Shown here piece by piece: positions 1-10,678 of a stretch of DNA of 64,000 nt. Below the pieces are notes generated by a model, which made no database searches, was not told the DNA's origin, and worked only from the letters and a program-made list of their open reading frames with translations. The DNA lies in the NCBI GenBank assembly GCA_963565915.1, contig OY751495.1, positions 1,798,001-1,862,000 of the forward strand, read 5' to 3'. Numbering within the stretch: the first letter of the stretch is position 1; each line of letters begins with the position of its first letter. A program made the translations under genes and the position numbers. The DNA comes from Entoloma clypeatum. Its lineage: Eukaryota > Basidiomycota > Agaricomycetes > Agaricales > Entolomataceae.

Positions 1-2
1 AA

Positions 3-137
3 GAGGAGGAGGAAATTTTGAGACAGATCAACACGAGGCATCAAGCGCGCCAAGCTAATAATGGACAGCAGGGCCAACCGGCTCAGAACAATGGACAGGC
101 TGCAGCGCAGCAGGATTTTGTAAACGTCAACCAGTAA
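3..137 (+). pseudogene. gag C-terminal tail of the chromovirus
   Basis: An open frame from the window edge ends at TAA 135-137. It encodes a Glu-rich start followed by a Gln/Asn-rich tail, the usual end of a gypsy Gag after the zinc knuckle. The zinc knuckle itself would lie outside the window, so the assignment rests on position before pol and composition. Confidence 0.5.
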
Positions 138-359
138 TTCCCCCGCTGGCTCTGACAAATCGATATGAACAATTGCCTATAGACTCTTACATACATAAAG
201 ACACTGTAAATTCTTGGTTTCAAAAGCTTACGGACGCAGCAGTTACATACAATAAAATACTATTGGACAAACCCAAAAAGGTAAAAACCCAAAAAAAATA
301 GCGCAGATGAATCAGACTTAGATACGCTTGTAAACTATATCCTTGGAGAGCCCTCGGCA

Positions 360-1936
360 ATGAGGCTTGGTTTGTCCCCTACGGATGAATGCTTAATTCC
401 CTGTTGCGATGAATCAGATAACTTAACTAGGCAAACGGACTCTATGGGGGAACCATCTTTTATTCGATCCGCTTCTGTGGAAAAGGAGCTTATGATGAAA
501 ATCACGCTGGAAACGTTGCAGGACAAACGCACATTTGATGTTGAAGCATTATTAGACTCAGGGGCGACAGGGATGTTCATAGATCTGGACTTCGCCAAAA
601 AGAACAACATTAAATTAAGGGAACTACCTTTCCCCATTCGGGTCTACAACATTGATGGCACGCTTAACCAAGGAGGTTCGATCACGCACGAAGCAGTCAT
701 GGCTATGCGGTATAAAGGACACATGGAGATAGCAGTGTTTGAAGCATGCAACCTAGGAAAAGCTAAAATTATCGTTGGACATACTTGGCTGAAACGTCAT
801 AATCCAGAAATCGATTGGGAAAAAGTGGAAATTAAATTATCAAGATGTCCAGAAGAATGTGGCATGTGTCGAACATGTTACTTAAATAAAACTGCAAGGA
901 CCAGATGGGGTGGAAGGATGGAAGAAGTAGTAGAAGAAAATGAGGAAGAAGTGAAGGAGGAAGTAATCCACATGCTCAGGGCAGCTAAGGGAGAACCCTC
1001 AGATGAAGTACCGGCGGAACAGGTTGTCCCCCAGAAATATCACAAATATCTATCAGTCTTTGAAAAGAAAGCATCGGAGAGATTACCAGTCAGGAAACCA
1101 TGGGATCACGCTATAGACTTAAAACCGGATTTCATACCAAAAAAGGCCAAAGTCTATCCCCTGTCACCAGATGAAAGGAAAGAAGTATCCGAATTTTTAA
1201 ACGATCAATTACACAAAGGATATATTCAACCTACCAAGTCACCACAAACTTCGCCAGTATTCTTTATACCCAAAAAAGACGGAAAGAAACGAATGGTACA
1301 GGATTACCAACATATTAACAGCTGGACCATTCGCAATAATTATCCACTTCCGTTGATTCTGGAATTGATCGATAAATTAAAGGGAAAGAAAAAGTTTACC
1401 AAAATGGACCTCAGATGGGGGTATAACAATGTACGCATCAAAGAAGGAGACGAGTGGAAAGCGGCATTTACAACCCCAGATGGAGCCTTCGAACCAACAG
1501 TTATGTTCTTCAGATTAAATAATTCCCCAAGCACGTTTCAAACCATGATGAATGGCATATTTAGAGACTTGATTGATCAAGGAGACGTAGTTATCTATAT
1601 TGGGATATATTGGTAGCAACTGAAGGAGAAAAAGGACACAGTGAAATCGTGGAGGAAATTCTAAAAAGATTATGGGAAAATGACTTATTCTTAAAACCAG
1701 GAAAATGTTTCTTTGACAGAGACGAAACAGAGTTCTTAGGGTTAATTATTGGGAAAGACGGAATTCGAATGGATCCTTCAAAAGTAGACGCCATCAAACA
1801 ATGGCCAAGACCAACGAAAGTCAAAGAAGTCCAATCGTTCCTAGGATTGAAAGATTTATTTAAAGTGGCAGGGCCATTACATAAATTAACAAGGAAAGAA
1901 ACAATCTGGAATTGGAAAGAGAAGACACCACCTTGA
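360..1936 (+). pseudogene. pol 5' part: aspartic protease and reverse transcriptase, broken
   Basis: The retropepsin active site DSGA is encoded at about 555-566 and is followed by the usual GHTWL segment near residue 140. RT motifs follow: [19 protein letters not shown] near 1250, then the MDLRWGYNN block near 1405. Where the catalytic YxDD should be (about 1590-1605) the frame reads YIGIYW and stops at 1616. The downstream RT sequence (ATEGEKGHSEIV, FLGLIIG) continues in another frame to 1936. The thumb lacks the usual FYRRFI segment, so DNA was deleted near 1845-1860. This RT cannot be functional. Confidence 0.88.
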
Positions 1937-2033
1937 AGGAGCCAAACATGAGGTCGAGATCTGGACCGATCATAAAAACCTCGAGTACTTCATGCAGGGA
2001 TGAAAGCTTAATTGCAGACAAGCACACTGGGCG

Positions 2034-3779
2034 TTGTATCTAACACGTTTTAATTTCAAATTAATACACAAGGCTGGCACCTCAATGGGAAAGGCGGATG
2101 CTCTTTCGAGGAGGGTTGATCATAGAAAGGGGGTGGAAAATGACAACGAAGACATAACATTATTAAAACCCGAATACTTCCACTTGCGAGCAATGGATCG
2201 AGGTCACATACTTATTGATGGACAAGAAAGTAAACTATTAAAATGCATCAGGGATGCCAAGGAGTTTGATGAACAAGTGTTGAAAGCAGTGGAAGAGTTA
2301 AAAAAGACAAATACCAAAACATTGCGCACAGATGAATGGCACGAAGAGCAGGGACTCTGGTTACATCGAGGAAAAGTTTATGTTCCGAAAAGTCAGGAAC
2401 TCAGGGAGGAAATAATTAAATTACACCACGACAACCCAGTTGCAGGACACCCAGGGCAGTGGAAGACCCTGGAATTGGTTACATGTAATTATTGGTGGCC
2501 TAGTATTACAAACATGGTCAAAGCATACATCGAGGGCTGCGACAGATGTCAACGATCAAAAAATGTGCCTCAACCGCTAGCCGGTAAATTAAAAGCAAAC
2601 ACAGAACATGCAGGACCATGGAAACATGTTACAGCAGATTTCATTGTAGGACTTCCAGAAGCTCAGGGGTACAACGCAGTATTAGTTGTGGCTTGCAGAT
2701 CAACAAAGCAATCACACTTTATCAAAACACGCGATGAAGTCTCAGCAGAAGGATTAGCTAAACTATATCAGGACGAAGTCTGGAAACTTCATGGACTGCC
2801 GGAATCGTTAATGTCAGACCAAGGACCACAATTTGCGGCAATATTTATGAAGGAACTAAATAAAATATTGGGGATCACAACTAAATTATCAACGGCGTAT
2901 CATCCGCAAACAGACGGACAGACAGAACGCATCAACCAGGAGTTGGAGCAATATCTAAGATCATTTATTTCCCATCGGCAAACAGATTGGCCCGAATGGA
3001 TGGCAACCGCGGAGTTCGCCTATAATAATAAAATTCACATGGCAACTCAGTTTTCACTGTTCTATGTAAATTATGGGTTTAACCCTAGGATGGGCGTAGA
3101 ACCTCGGAGGGCAGAAAAGTCAGAACCAGCAAAAGAATTCGCAGAGCGAATGAAGAAGATTCATGAGGAGGCAGAAGCAGCGCTAGTAAAAGCACGAGAA
3201 GAGATGGAATGGTATGCGAACCTGAAACGGGGTGATGCACCAGTTTACAAAGTTGGCGACAAAGTTTGGTTATCGACTAAAGACCTAAAGTTGAACCGAC
3301 CCTTAAAGAAACTTGCCGAACGATGGATTGGACCCTATACCATAACCCAAATCATTTCGTCACACGCTGTAGAACTTAAATTACCAAAAACTTGGAAAAT
3401 CCACCCGGTCATCAATGTATCACGGGTCCGATTATTTAAGGAACCACTATTTATATCACAAAGGGTGCAGGCACCAAACCCAATAGTTATCAATGGCGAA
3501 GAGGAGTACGATGTCGCTAAAGTTATTGACTCAAGGTTGAAGAGAGGGAAGCTGGAATATTTAGTGCAATGGGAGGGTCTGACTCAGGACCACAACATGT
3601 GGGAACCTGAGGATCACCTAGAACATGCCAAGGAAGCGGTGGAGGACTTCTTTAAATTAAACCTGAATGCACCCCGGCGCTTACGCGCAAACATCTTTGA
3701 AGGATTGGAATTTAAACCATATGAGAATTTCACAGACACCCCGGACGACATCATATCTCGCCTGGAAGTCGAGATCTAG
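2034..3779 (+). pseudogene. pol 3' part: RNase H tail, integrase and chromodomain, open 581 codons
   Basis: Starts within the RNase H end (LTRFNFKLIHKAG...KADALSRR). The integrase follows with an HHCC zinc-binding region (LHHDN...AGHPG, then CDRCQ near 2550), and a D,D(35)E core with Asp in TADFI, Asp in MSDQGPQF and Glu in TERINQELE. A GPY/F module (WIGPYTI) and a chromodomain (YDVAKVIDSR...YLVQWEGL...NMWEPEDHL, about 3510-3650) complete it. The frame is uninterrupted to TAG 3777-3779, but the upstream RNase H is mostly deleted and a TGA lies near 2003, so it is a fragment of a dead polyprotein. Confidence 0.9.
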
Positions 3780-3790
3780 AAAGGGGGTAA

Positions 3791-4059
3791 TGTTATGATC
3801 GTATTTTCACTTTTTACTTTATCTTATCTTATCTCAATCTTATCTTATCTACATCATATCATTATCGCGCAGCATGATGCTGCCACAATGCAGCCTCATG
3901 GAATTTACATATATAAGTAGGGTACTTTCACTTGTATTCGATAGCTTGTTCTCTTGAGATTCCCGCTGGGTCTCTTGACAATACAGTTCTCTTATCATCT
4001 TTCCACTTCGTTCCTAAGTTTGGGCTCGTGACGTCGTTTGACTTAGCATCGCCTCAACA
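3791..4059 (+). repeat. 3' LTR of the chromovirus (269 bp)
   Basis: Begins TGTTATGATC directly after the purine-rich tract at 3779-3788 and ends CTCAACA at 4059, giving TG...CA ends. It holds ATCTTATCTT repeats and a plausible promoter (tatataagtag near 3911). Immediately to the right, the sequence resumes in the RNase H coding frame of the opposite-strand gypsy element, which sets the right boundary to the base. The partner LTR is outside the window, so the boundary has not been confirmed by LTR-LTR comparison. Confidence 0.75.
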
Positions 4060-5700
4060 AATAGCTGCTAGGGCATAGTCGGATGTGTCAGTTTCGACAA
4101 TTATTGGAGAGTCGGGGATCCAGTGTGTCAGGATCGGAGCGGTGGTAAATGTCTTTTTCAGGTCATTAAAAGCGGTTCAAGCATCATCGGAGAACAGCCA
4201 AGTGGCATGTTTCCTGGTTAAACGAGTGAGTGGAATAGTGATGTTGGAATAGAATGGAATGAAACGTTGGTAAAAGTTTGCAAAACCTAAAAAGGACTGG
4301 ACGTCCTTCACTCTGCACGGTTCAGGCCAATCCTGAATAATCTTGACTTTCGCTTCCAACATTTTGAGTCCGTCGGGAGAAAGGATAAATCCAAGATATT
4401 CCACAGTTTTGGCTGAGAAGTCGCACTTGTCGGCGCGGGTGTAAAGACCATGTTGTCGGAGTCGTCGGAGGACTTCTCAGACATGTTTTTTGTGTTCCTC
4501 AGGGTTGTCGGAGCAGGATGTCGTCGAGGTAAACAGTAATGCAGTTGTCCAGAAGGTTGGAGAAGATGTCGTTCATGAAATGTTGGAAGGCTGCAGGTGC
4601 GTTAGACAATCCGAATGGCATGACTAACCATTCAAATGATCCATAGCGAGTGCGGAATGCAGTTTTCCATTCATCACCTTCAGTGATGTGGACTAGGTGG
4701 TATGCGTGTCAAGGTCTATGGTGGTATAAACACGTGCTTTTCCAGCAGTGGCTAAGAGGTCGGAGATGAGCGGAAGTGGGTATCGGTCCTTCTTTGTGAT
4801 TTTGTTCAGGCCTCGGTAGTCGACGCATAGTCGGAGTGATCCATCTTTCTTTCAGACGAAGAGGATCGGAGCGCCGTGAGGTGAACTAGAAGGTTTGATG
4901 AAACTGATATTGAGATGCTCGTTGATGAAGTCTCAGAAGGATCCAAGTTTGGATTGCAAGAGTGAGTACATTGGACCAATCGGAGGGGAAGTACCTTCCT
5001 CCAAATTGATCTTGAGGTCATAAGGTTGGTGGGGTGCAAGGGTGTCGGCTTTTTTCTTACTGAATACATCAGCAAAATTGTGGTATTCCTCGGGTATGCC
5101 AGAGAGGTCAGGAGCGTCGTCGGAGACAGATACGGAACTGGCAGAGATGTCAGAGAGGTGAATGCGGAAAGTGTATGCCCCAGGAGCTTTACAAGCATGG
5201 AGATATGCGACTGCATTCACCATGGTAATCTGTGGTGGGTCAGAGGTGTTCAGAGTGAGCGGATTGGAGGTGCCCATCGGAGAGGGCAGACACTGCAGAG
5301 GTGGCGGAGCTGCCTCAGCAGTCGATGTCGGAGTCAGACTCGGAGTGTCAGGTAACGTAGAATGGAATAAGATACTGCCCAATATCCAGTCAATCAACAG
5401 ATTGTAGCGGGTGAGCCAGTTGTGTCCTAGAACCAAATTACAAGATGAATTGAGGGTTGGCATGTAAAATGCGACGGTCAGAAGTTCACTGGAAGGGAAT
5501 CGGAGAGGAAGATCAATAGATTGCGTGATATAAGTATTTGAAGAACTGTCAAAAAGTTTCAAAACCATAGGTAAAGGAATCGGAGTCGGAGATAAGTTTA
5601 AAGAAGAAATAAATCTGGTATCTGCGAAGCAATGTGTAGAACCAGAATCAAAAATGAGTCTTTATTGGAAGAGAATCGGAAAAGGTCAGAGATATCAAAT
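4060..5700 (-). pseudogene. pol remnant of second gypsy: protease, RT, start of RNase H
   Basis: A retropepsin DSGS motif is encoded near 5655 and is followed by a protease body with LGHNWLTRYN near 5430. RT pieces follow in shifting frames. The best is 4404-4177, with EYLGFILSPDGLKM and VQSFLGFANFYQRFI (thumb) and LTRKHATWLF (connection). After a TGA the RNase H start, with its catalytic ETDTSDYA block, runs to the junction at 4060. The fingers/palm region 4405-4930 carries multiple stops and frameshifts. Confidence 0.85.
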
Positions 5701-5817
5701 CAATACATAGAGAGTTCGGATTTGAGAGAGCGGACACATTGAGTCAGAGGGTTTCCAAAGGTGCACAAAAGAAGTCAATGCAATCCCCAGTACGTGCTGG
5801 AATCTGAGGACTGCTTA

Positions 5818-7032
5818 CTATTTTTTTGACTTGGTCATCTTCTCCAATTTGTCCTCAGCTTGGGCCGCGTAGGCCTTTGCTTTGGCATTAGAAGACGACT
5901 TCTTTGAGCAGTCGGATGTCCAATGACCCACGTTGCCACAAAACATGCATAAATTATTGTCAAATTGTCGTTGGCATTCTTGGGGAGTTAATTTCCTGTC
6001 TTTGCCAAGTTTGTCGGAGAGGGCGGATTTCGGGGAGGTGGATGACGATTTTTGTTGTTGCGAGTTGGGTTTAGACGATGAGGAGTTGTTGTTGGAGGAT
6101 GATGAAGCGGGGGTCTGTTTTTTGTCAGATTTGTCAGATTTGTCGGACTTCGGAGTAGATTTGTTGGAGGAGCGTGATTTCTTGTGTTGACGTTCCCAGT
6201 AGCAAGCATCAATGTTATGGGCCATTACTTTCAACTCGGCAAGAGTCTTTGGTTTGGGATAAGTCCCCAAAACATCCTTGATGTGTTCCGCTAAACTGGT
6301 ATAGTACCAATATTGGAGCGCGCCATCATCCCACTGCGTGCGAGCGGAAAGACGTTTGAAGTCCACGTTGTAATGTAGGATCTTCTGATTGTCGCACATC
6401 CAAAGGTGATCCAGGCTATCCTCTGCTTCTCTGGTCGGATTGATAGGTCCGAATTGGGATCGGAGGATGTGCACAAAGGCAGACCAGTCGTCCAACCAGA
6501 CAGTGTCATTGTCGGACTCTCCCAAGAGGGTGGGCTCAAACCATTTGAGCGCGGTTCCTCAGAGGTACGACAGAGCGAAACTGACTTTGTTATCATTGTC
6601 GTCAAAGGCAGGGTTGTTTCGGAAATATAGTGTGCATTGTGCGAGGAAACTGGTGAGTTTCTGAGAGTCAGAACCGTCAAAAGTGTTGGGTTCCTTCGAC
6701 TTCTTTTTTGGAGTCTTCAGAGTCTCTCTATGTCGGAGCTCCTGCGTCATAAGCATAATTGCTTTGGCGAGGTTTGGAGTTTGCTCGCGACGGAAAGGAT
6801 TGTTGTCATTGAAAGGAGAAGTCGGAGATTTGTGGGAATGACGGGATCCTTCAGGGATCGGAGGTCCCAATGTCTGAGGTGTTTGGGGACGTGGTGTCAG
6901 AGATATGGGGTCAGGTTTGGGTTCTGCGGAAAGATCTTGGAACATATGTAGAAATAACGCCCTGGTGTCCAGGTTTGAAGCTTCTGCCGCTGCTGCTGCT
7001 GCATGGGAGTTCTGAGTGGTGCAGGCTGCCAT
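5818..7032 (-). pseudogene. gag of second gypsy element, one in-frame stop
   Basis: The frame runs from ATG 7032 to the TAG/TAA-side end at 5818 (about 404 codons) with one TGA near 6556-6558. The N-terminal half is Ala/Pro-rich and leads into the capsid-like core (NTFDGSDSQKLTSFLAQC, WSAFVHILRSQFG, then YWYYTSLAEHIKD). A Ser/Asn/Lys-rich linker precedes a CCHC zinc knuckle, C-x2-C-x4-H-x4-C (CMFCGNVGHWTSDC, about 5945-5910). This is the standard gypsy Gag layout. Only the single nonsense codon interrupts it. Confidence 0.85.
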
Positions 7033-7049
7033 AACTGGAATTTGAAATA

Positions 7050-7465
7050 CACTCCTGACACTGAAAAGTTTTTCTGGAGGAAAAATTCATTATGAAAGAG
7101 GAATCCTCTTTCCTTTGAGTATATCTTTAAGAAAGATATAAAGTATTTTGTATGGAAATTTTCAAGAAACATGTAATGTTTTTTCCAAATATTTTTGGCC
7201 AAAAAACTTTTTGTTTATCCTACAGTTTTTCTTGAGGAAAAACTAGATCCATTGTTTGAACAATGGAATAAGTTTATCTTTCAGAAAAACTCTTGGAAAA
7301 ATGAAAAGTTTTACCAGAAGAAATACTTTGGAAACACATTATATGTTTCCTAAAATTTTATATATGAAATACTTTGTATTTTTCTCAAAGATACACCCAA
7401 AGGAAAGAGGATTCCTCTTTCACAATAGATTTTTCCTCCAGAAAAACTTACCAGTGTCAGGAGTG
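7050..7465. mobile_element. 416-bp foldback (palindromic) element inserted in the gypsy leader
   Basis: The two arms are inverted copies over roughly 130 bp each. The left arm starts CACTCCTGACACTG and the right arm ends CAGTGTCAGGAGTG, with a matching inner block around gaaagaggaatcctctttcc. Flanks are ATA on both sides (7047-7049 and 7466-7468), a likely 3-bp target duplication. There is no convincing ORF. CACT-type ends with a 2-3 bp duplication recall CACTA/CMC elements, but family assignment is only a suggestion. It splits the short leader between the gypsy LTR and gag. Confidence 0.8.
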
Positions 7466-7497
7466 ATACGGATAAGTGAGTGGCAGTTTGAATATAC

Positions 7498-7966
7498 TGT
7501 TAAGAAGTGATCGACAAAACGTCGGAGCTACGTCGGAGGGTCAGAGCGCATGCAACATAGGGGGCAAGGACTTGGCTTCAACTTGTGTGTTGCACCCTCG
7601 CTAATATGTCAGTGTCCTTATTTCAGAGGATCAGAGGATCAGAGGATCAGAGGTCGGACTCAAGTTAAGAGTCGGAAAGAGGATGGGAGGTATGATGTTG
7701 AATCTAAGTTGATATTCAAACTGAAGCTAATACATGATTCTACATAAGTTTAAATACTATGTCGGAGGACGTGTGGCTTCATCAGAGTCAGATAATGAGT
7801 GGCTGTCGGAGATGCTTAACATAAGTAAAATGGTCGGATGTAAGTAATGTACGTAGTAACAAGATTCATAACAGTAAGTATGCATAATAAGTATTAGTCA
7901 AAATGTTGGAGGTGTTGGAGGTGTTGGAATTGGTCGGAAATCATCAGAATTGATTGGAATGTAACA
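7498..7966 (-). repeat. 5' LTR of the second gypsy element (about 469 bp)
   Basis: On the plus strand the block starts TGTTAAG and ends TGTAACA, giving the inverted TGTTA/TAACA ends expected of an LTR. It lies immediately upstream (minus sense) of the gag leader. Without the second LTR the borders are inferred from the terminal motif and position only. I did not recognise a standard primer-binding site next to it. Confidence 0.55.
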
Positions 7967-8494
7967 AATAACTACAACCCGGTTCTAGTGACTCATCACG
8001 AATCTGGGTGTGTTCTTCTGTCATTGTGTGCTCATGTGTAGTGTTCGAAAGTCCAGTTTAAAAAACAAAATTAACCACTAACCAGACCAAACCAAACCAG
8101 TGGTTTGGTTAACCAACCGGTCTGAGCTATTGAGATTCAGACATACCACTGGTTTAAGTTAATCACTTTTGGAAAAAAAAATTAACCAGGTTTAACCAGT
8201 TTAAACTGGTCTAAACCAGTAACCTTGAGACAAAGCAAGAGGTCATCTGAGCTATTGACATAGAAGTCAGTCTATGGAAACTACTCTCTCACTCATATGG
8301 AAATGACAGAAAATAAGACAAGACCAATGGGAGACTGGTCCCACTAGTCCACCAATCTTAAATTATAGAACAAGACTAGTCTAACTACAGTAAATACAAA
8401 AAAAAACCCATGTCTGTCCCACTCCCCAGCTCCATGATTCATGCACGCATGGACGGCATTGAGCATGAGTGAGGCCATAGGGCGCAGCTGCAGG

Positions 8495-9360
8495 TCCTGT
8501 TGGACAGGAGAGAGGGGCAATTGGACACGTGTGGATGGCATTGGGCGTTGGGTGTTTGAGTGCAGGTCATTGGACGTGAGTTGGGGGGCCGTTCAGCACG
8601 AGAGACAGGTGTTGGGGACGAGTGGGGACTGTTGGGCATGAGTCGAGGCAGTTGGGCATGAAAGACAGCTGTCAGGCATGAGAGACAGGTGAGGGACGCC
8701 ATTGGGGGCGAAAGGAGGCTGTTGGATGCCAGTAGAGGTTGTTGGGCATGAGTGGGGGCCATTAGGCATGAAGAGAGGCTGTTGGTCATCAGTTGGGGTT
8801 GTTGGGCATGAGAGACGGGCGAGGGACACCATTGGGGGCGAAAGAAGGCCATTGGATGCCAGTAGGGGTTGTTGGGCGTGAAGGGGGCCATTGAGGGCGA
8901 GTGGGGGCTGTTGGGCACAAGAGACAGGTGAGGGACACCATTGGGGGCGAAAGGAGGCCGTTGGATGCCAGTAGGGGTTGTTGGACACGAGAGTGGGCCG
9001 TTGGGCACGAAGGGGGCCATTGGAGGTGAGTAGGGGCCGTTAGGCATGAGGATGGGACATTGCACACTAGAGGGGGGTGTTGGGTGCTTGAGGGGGCCAT
9101 TGGGGGTGAAGGGAGGGCGTTGGGGCAAGTGGGTGTCGTTGGGCACAAAGGGAGGCCGTTGGGCGCGAAGGGGGGCCATTGGATGTGAGTGGGGGCCGTT
9201 GGGCATGAGAATGGGACGTTGGGTGCTAGAGCGGGGCGTTGGGCACAAAGGAAGGCCGTTGGTCATCAGTTGGGGTCGTTGGGTGCCAGGGGGGGGCATT
9301 GGGTGTGAGGACGGGCCATTGGGTGTTAGAGAGGGCCGTTGGGTGCTTGAAGGGGCCAGT
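8495..9360. repeat. degenerate minisatellite, about 20-bp unit
   Basis: The G-rich plus strand repeats a 20-bp motif close to GTTGGGCATGAGTGGGGGCC with many variants (gccattgggggcgaaaggag, gttggatgccagtaggggtt). About 40 units are present. Because 20 is not a multiple of 3 and the motif lacks stops on the minus strand, three overlapping minus-strand reading frames stay open (the longest about 330 codons, Pro-rich). They look like a by-product of the repeat rather than proteins. Confidence 0.85.
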
Positions 9361-9399
9361 GGTGGCCAGATGGAGTGGAGGTGGGGGGAATAAAGAGTG

Positions 9400-10500
9400 T
9401 GGGAAGGTTTGGCAGTTGACTTATGGTTCAACTTTTGGCAATTGCCAAGCGTGCTTGGCAGTCAATGCTGAGCGATGCGCATCATTGAAAATTGCGCCCT
9501 CAATGTCCAAACCGTGGCACCAAAAGAACCAAAAATGGGTTCTTAAGTTATGTAGAGATACTTGGAAGCTAATAGTAAGTATTTAAAGAGTTAGATACAT
9601 GAGCTATGTATGGTAGAAAGTCTGTACTCCAAAATGATACATCAAACACACTGTAAATCATGATCAACAGTGCATCATGGGTTTTCTCAAAGACAAAAAC
9701 CAGCATTTTCTTACTTCCTCCTTTCCACAACCACTTTCAACTACCTGTAATATATATATATTATTGAATCATTGTATGTAAACCTATTGAGACCATTCAA
9801 ATAAAATTCAAGGACTTCATAAGGTGAATATGAGCAAAATGGGTCGAAAATTTGATCCAATTTTTTTATTTCAGCTTTGGATCCTCCACATCCAGATGAT
9901 CTTACAGCACATTTGTTTTTCAAATTTGGTTCATTCATTAGGGCGATATGACACTTTTTCTGAAATCTGCATATTTCATTATCTCTATCTTATCTAGACT
10001 TCTAAAAATTATACACAGTGTGTCAGAAGGTGAATACATATCCCATATATATAGTTCTATCATATCAAACTATTATTAGACTATGAGAAAGACACCACAC
10101 GCGCCTGCACGATGCATTTTGCACATTGTTTACTATTATTTGGTCAGAGCACGGCACCTCTATAACTTAAAGTCCATGGTGAAGTTTCACAAAATAAATA
10201 CATACTTGATGATATATAGTCCCCTCCTGCCTAATTGATATAGTAGAAACCCTTACTTGTTCCTGTGTGGACATGATAAGCAGATGTGCGATGTTTTTGG
10301 GGATTTGTTTACATGTATTTGACACATTTGATGCGCGCATGATGCATGTCATCCAACATCGAAATGACGCATCCACCCATTGCTGACTCTGCAATGAGGG
10401 CACACATGCCGAAAATCATGTGTTTGGATGGTTTAATCATGTGTGAACCTATGTCAACAGCAAATTAACTAAGTAACATGGCTCTGGTGGACAATTTGTG
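9400..10500. other. AT-rich interior of the TIR element, no gene seen
   Basis: Contains a short alternating run (taatatatatatatta near 9750) and scattered short ORFs without recognisable domains. It probably represents internal filler of the non-autonomous element. Confidence 0.5.
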
Positions 10501-10678
10501 ATATTTCTATGGTTTAACTGAGTTTAACCAACAAATTAACCAAACCAATGCAAAATTAACTGGTTAATGATGGTTTGGTCTGGTTTAGATTTTTTTCTGA
10601 AAATTTCTTAACCAGTTAAGGTTTAGGTTAATGGATTTGGGGTCAATTAACCAAACCAAACCAAACTTTCGAACACTA

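Larger units (their letters stand above)
1..4059 (+). mobile_element. Ty3/gypsy chromovirus LTR retrotransposon, 5' end outside window, inactivated
   Basis: Order on the plus strand is gag tail, aspartic protease, reverse transcriptase, RNase H remnant, integrase, chromodomain, polypurine tract (aaaggggg just before 3790) and 3' LTR. Protease-RT-RNaseH-IN with a C-terminal chromodomain is diagnostic of Ty3/gypsy chromoviruses (Metaviridae-like). The polyprotein is broken: the RT catalytic motif is lost with a frameshift near 1600, the thumb/RNase H region is shortened around 1840-1940, and a stop lies near 2003. The right end stops inside another gypsy element, so this is the younger insertion. 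The 5' LTR lies upstream of the window. Confidence 0.93.
4060..7966 (-). mobile_element. second Ty3/gypsy element, inverted, truncated at its RNase H
   Basis: On the minus strand it reads 5' LTR (7966-7498), a short leader, gag, protease, RT and the start of RNase H, then stops at 4060 where the first gypsy element begins. The coding part is decayed: an in-frame stop in gag, several frameshifts in RT, and a stop before the RNase H domain. The plus strand is rich in gtcggag-type words, a compositional mark that distinguishes it from the neighbouring element. Integrase and 3' LTR should lie on the far side of the first element, left of the window. Confidence 0.88.
8039..10678. mobile_element. 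2.64-kb non-autonomous TIR element (hAT-like ends)
   Basis: Left end TAGTGTTCGAAAGT at 8039 and the exact inverted match ending CTTTCGAACACTA at 10678. Both subterminal regions (8060-8225 and 10505-10660) are packed with AACC/GGTT words such as ttaaccagtt and ccaaaccaaacc, typical of transposase-binding subterminal repeats. The interior has the minisatellite at 8.5-9.4 kb and AT-rich sequence without a convincing gene. Flanking octamers (8031-8038 and 10679-10686) match at only 5 of 8 positions, so a hAT-type 8-bp duplication is not proven. Confidence 0.7.

Noticed and set aside
8439..9431. 330-codon Pro-rich ORF on the minus strand
   Set aside because: It spans the 20-bp minisatellite, and two further frames on the same strand are also open there; the open frame follows from repeat length and composition.
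8039..10678. Calling the 2.64-kb element a proven hAT transposon
   Set aside because: The flanking octamers match at only 5 of 8 positions and no transposase lies inside, so only hAT-like ends are claimed.
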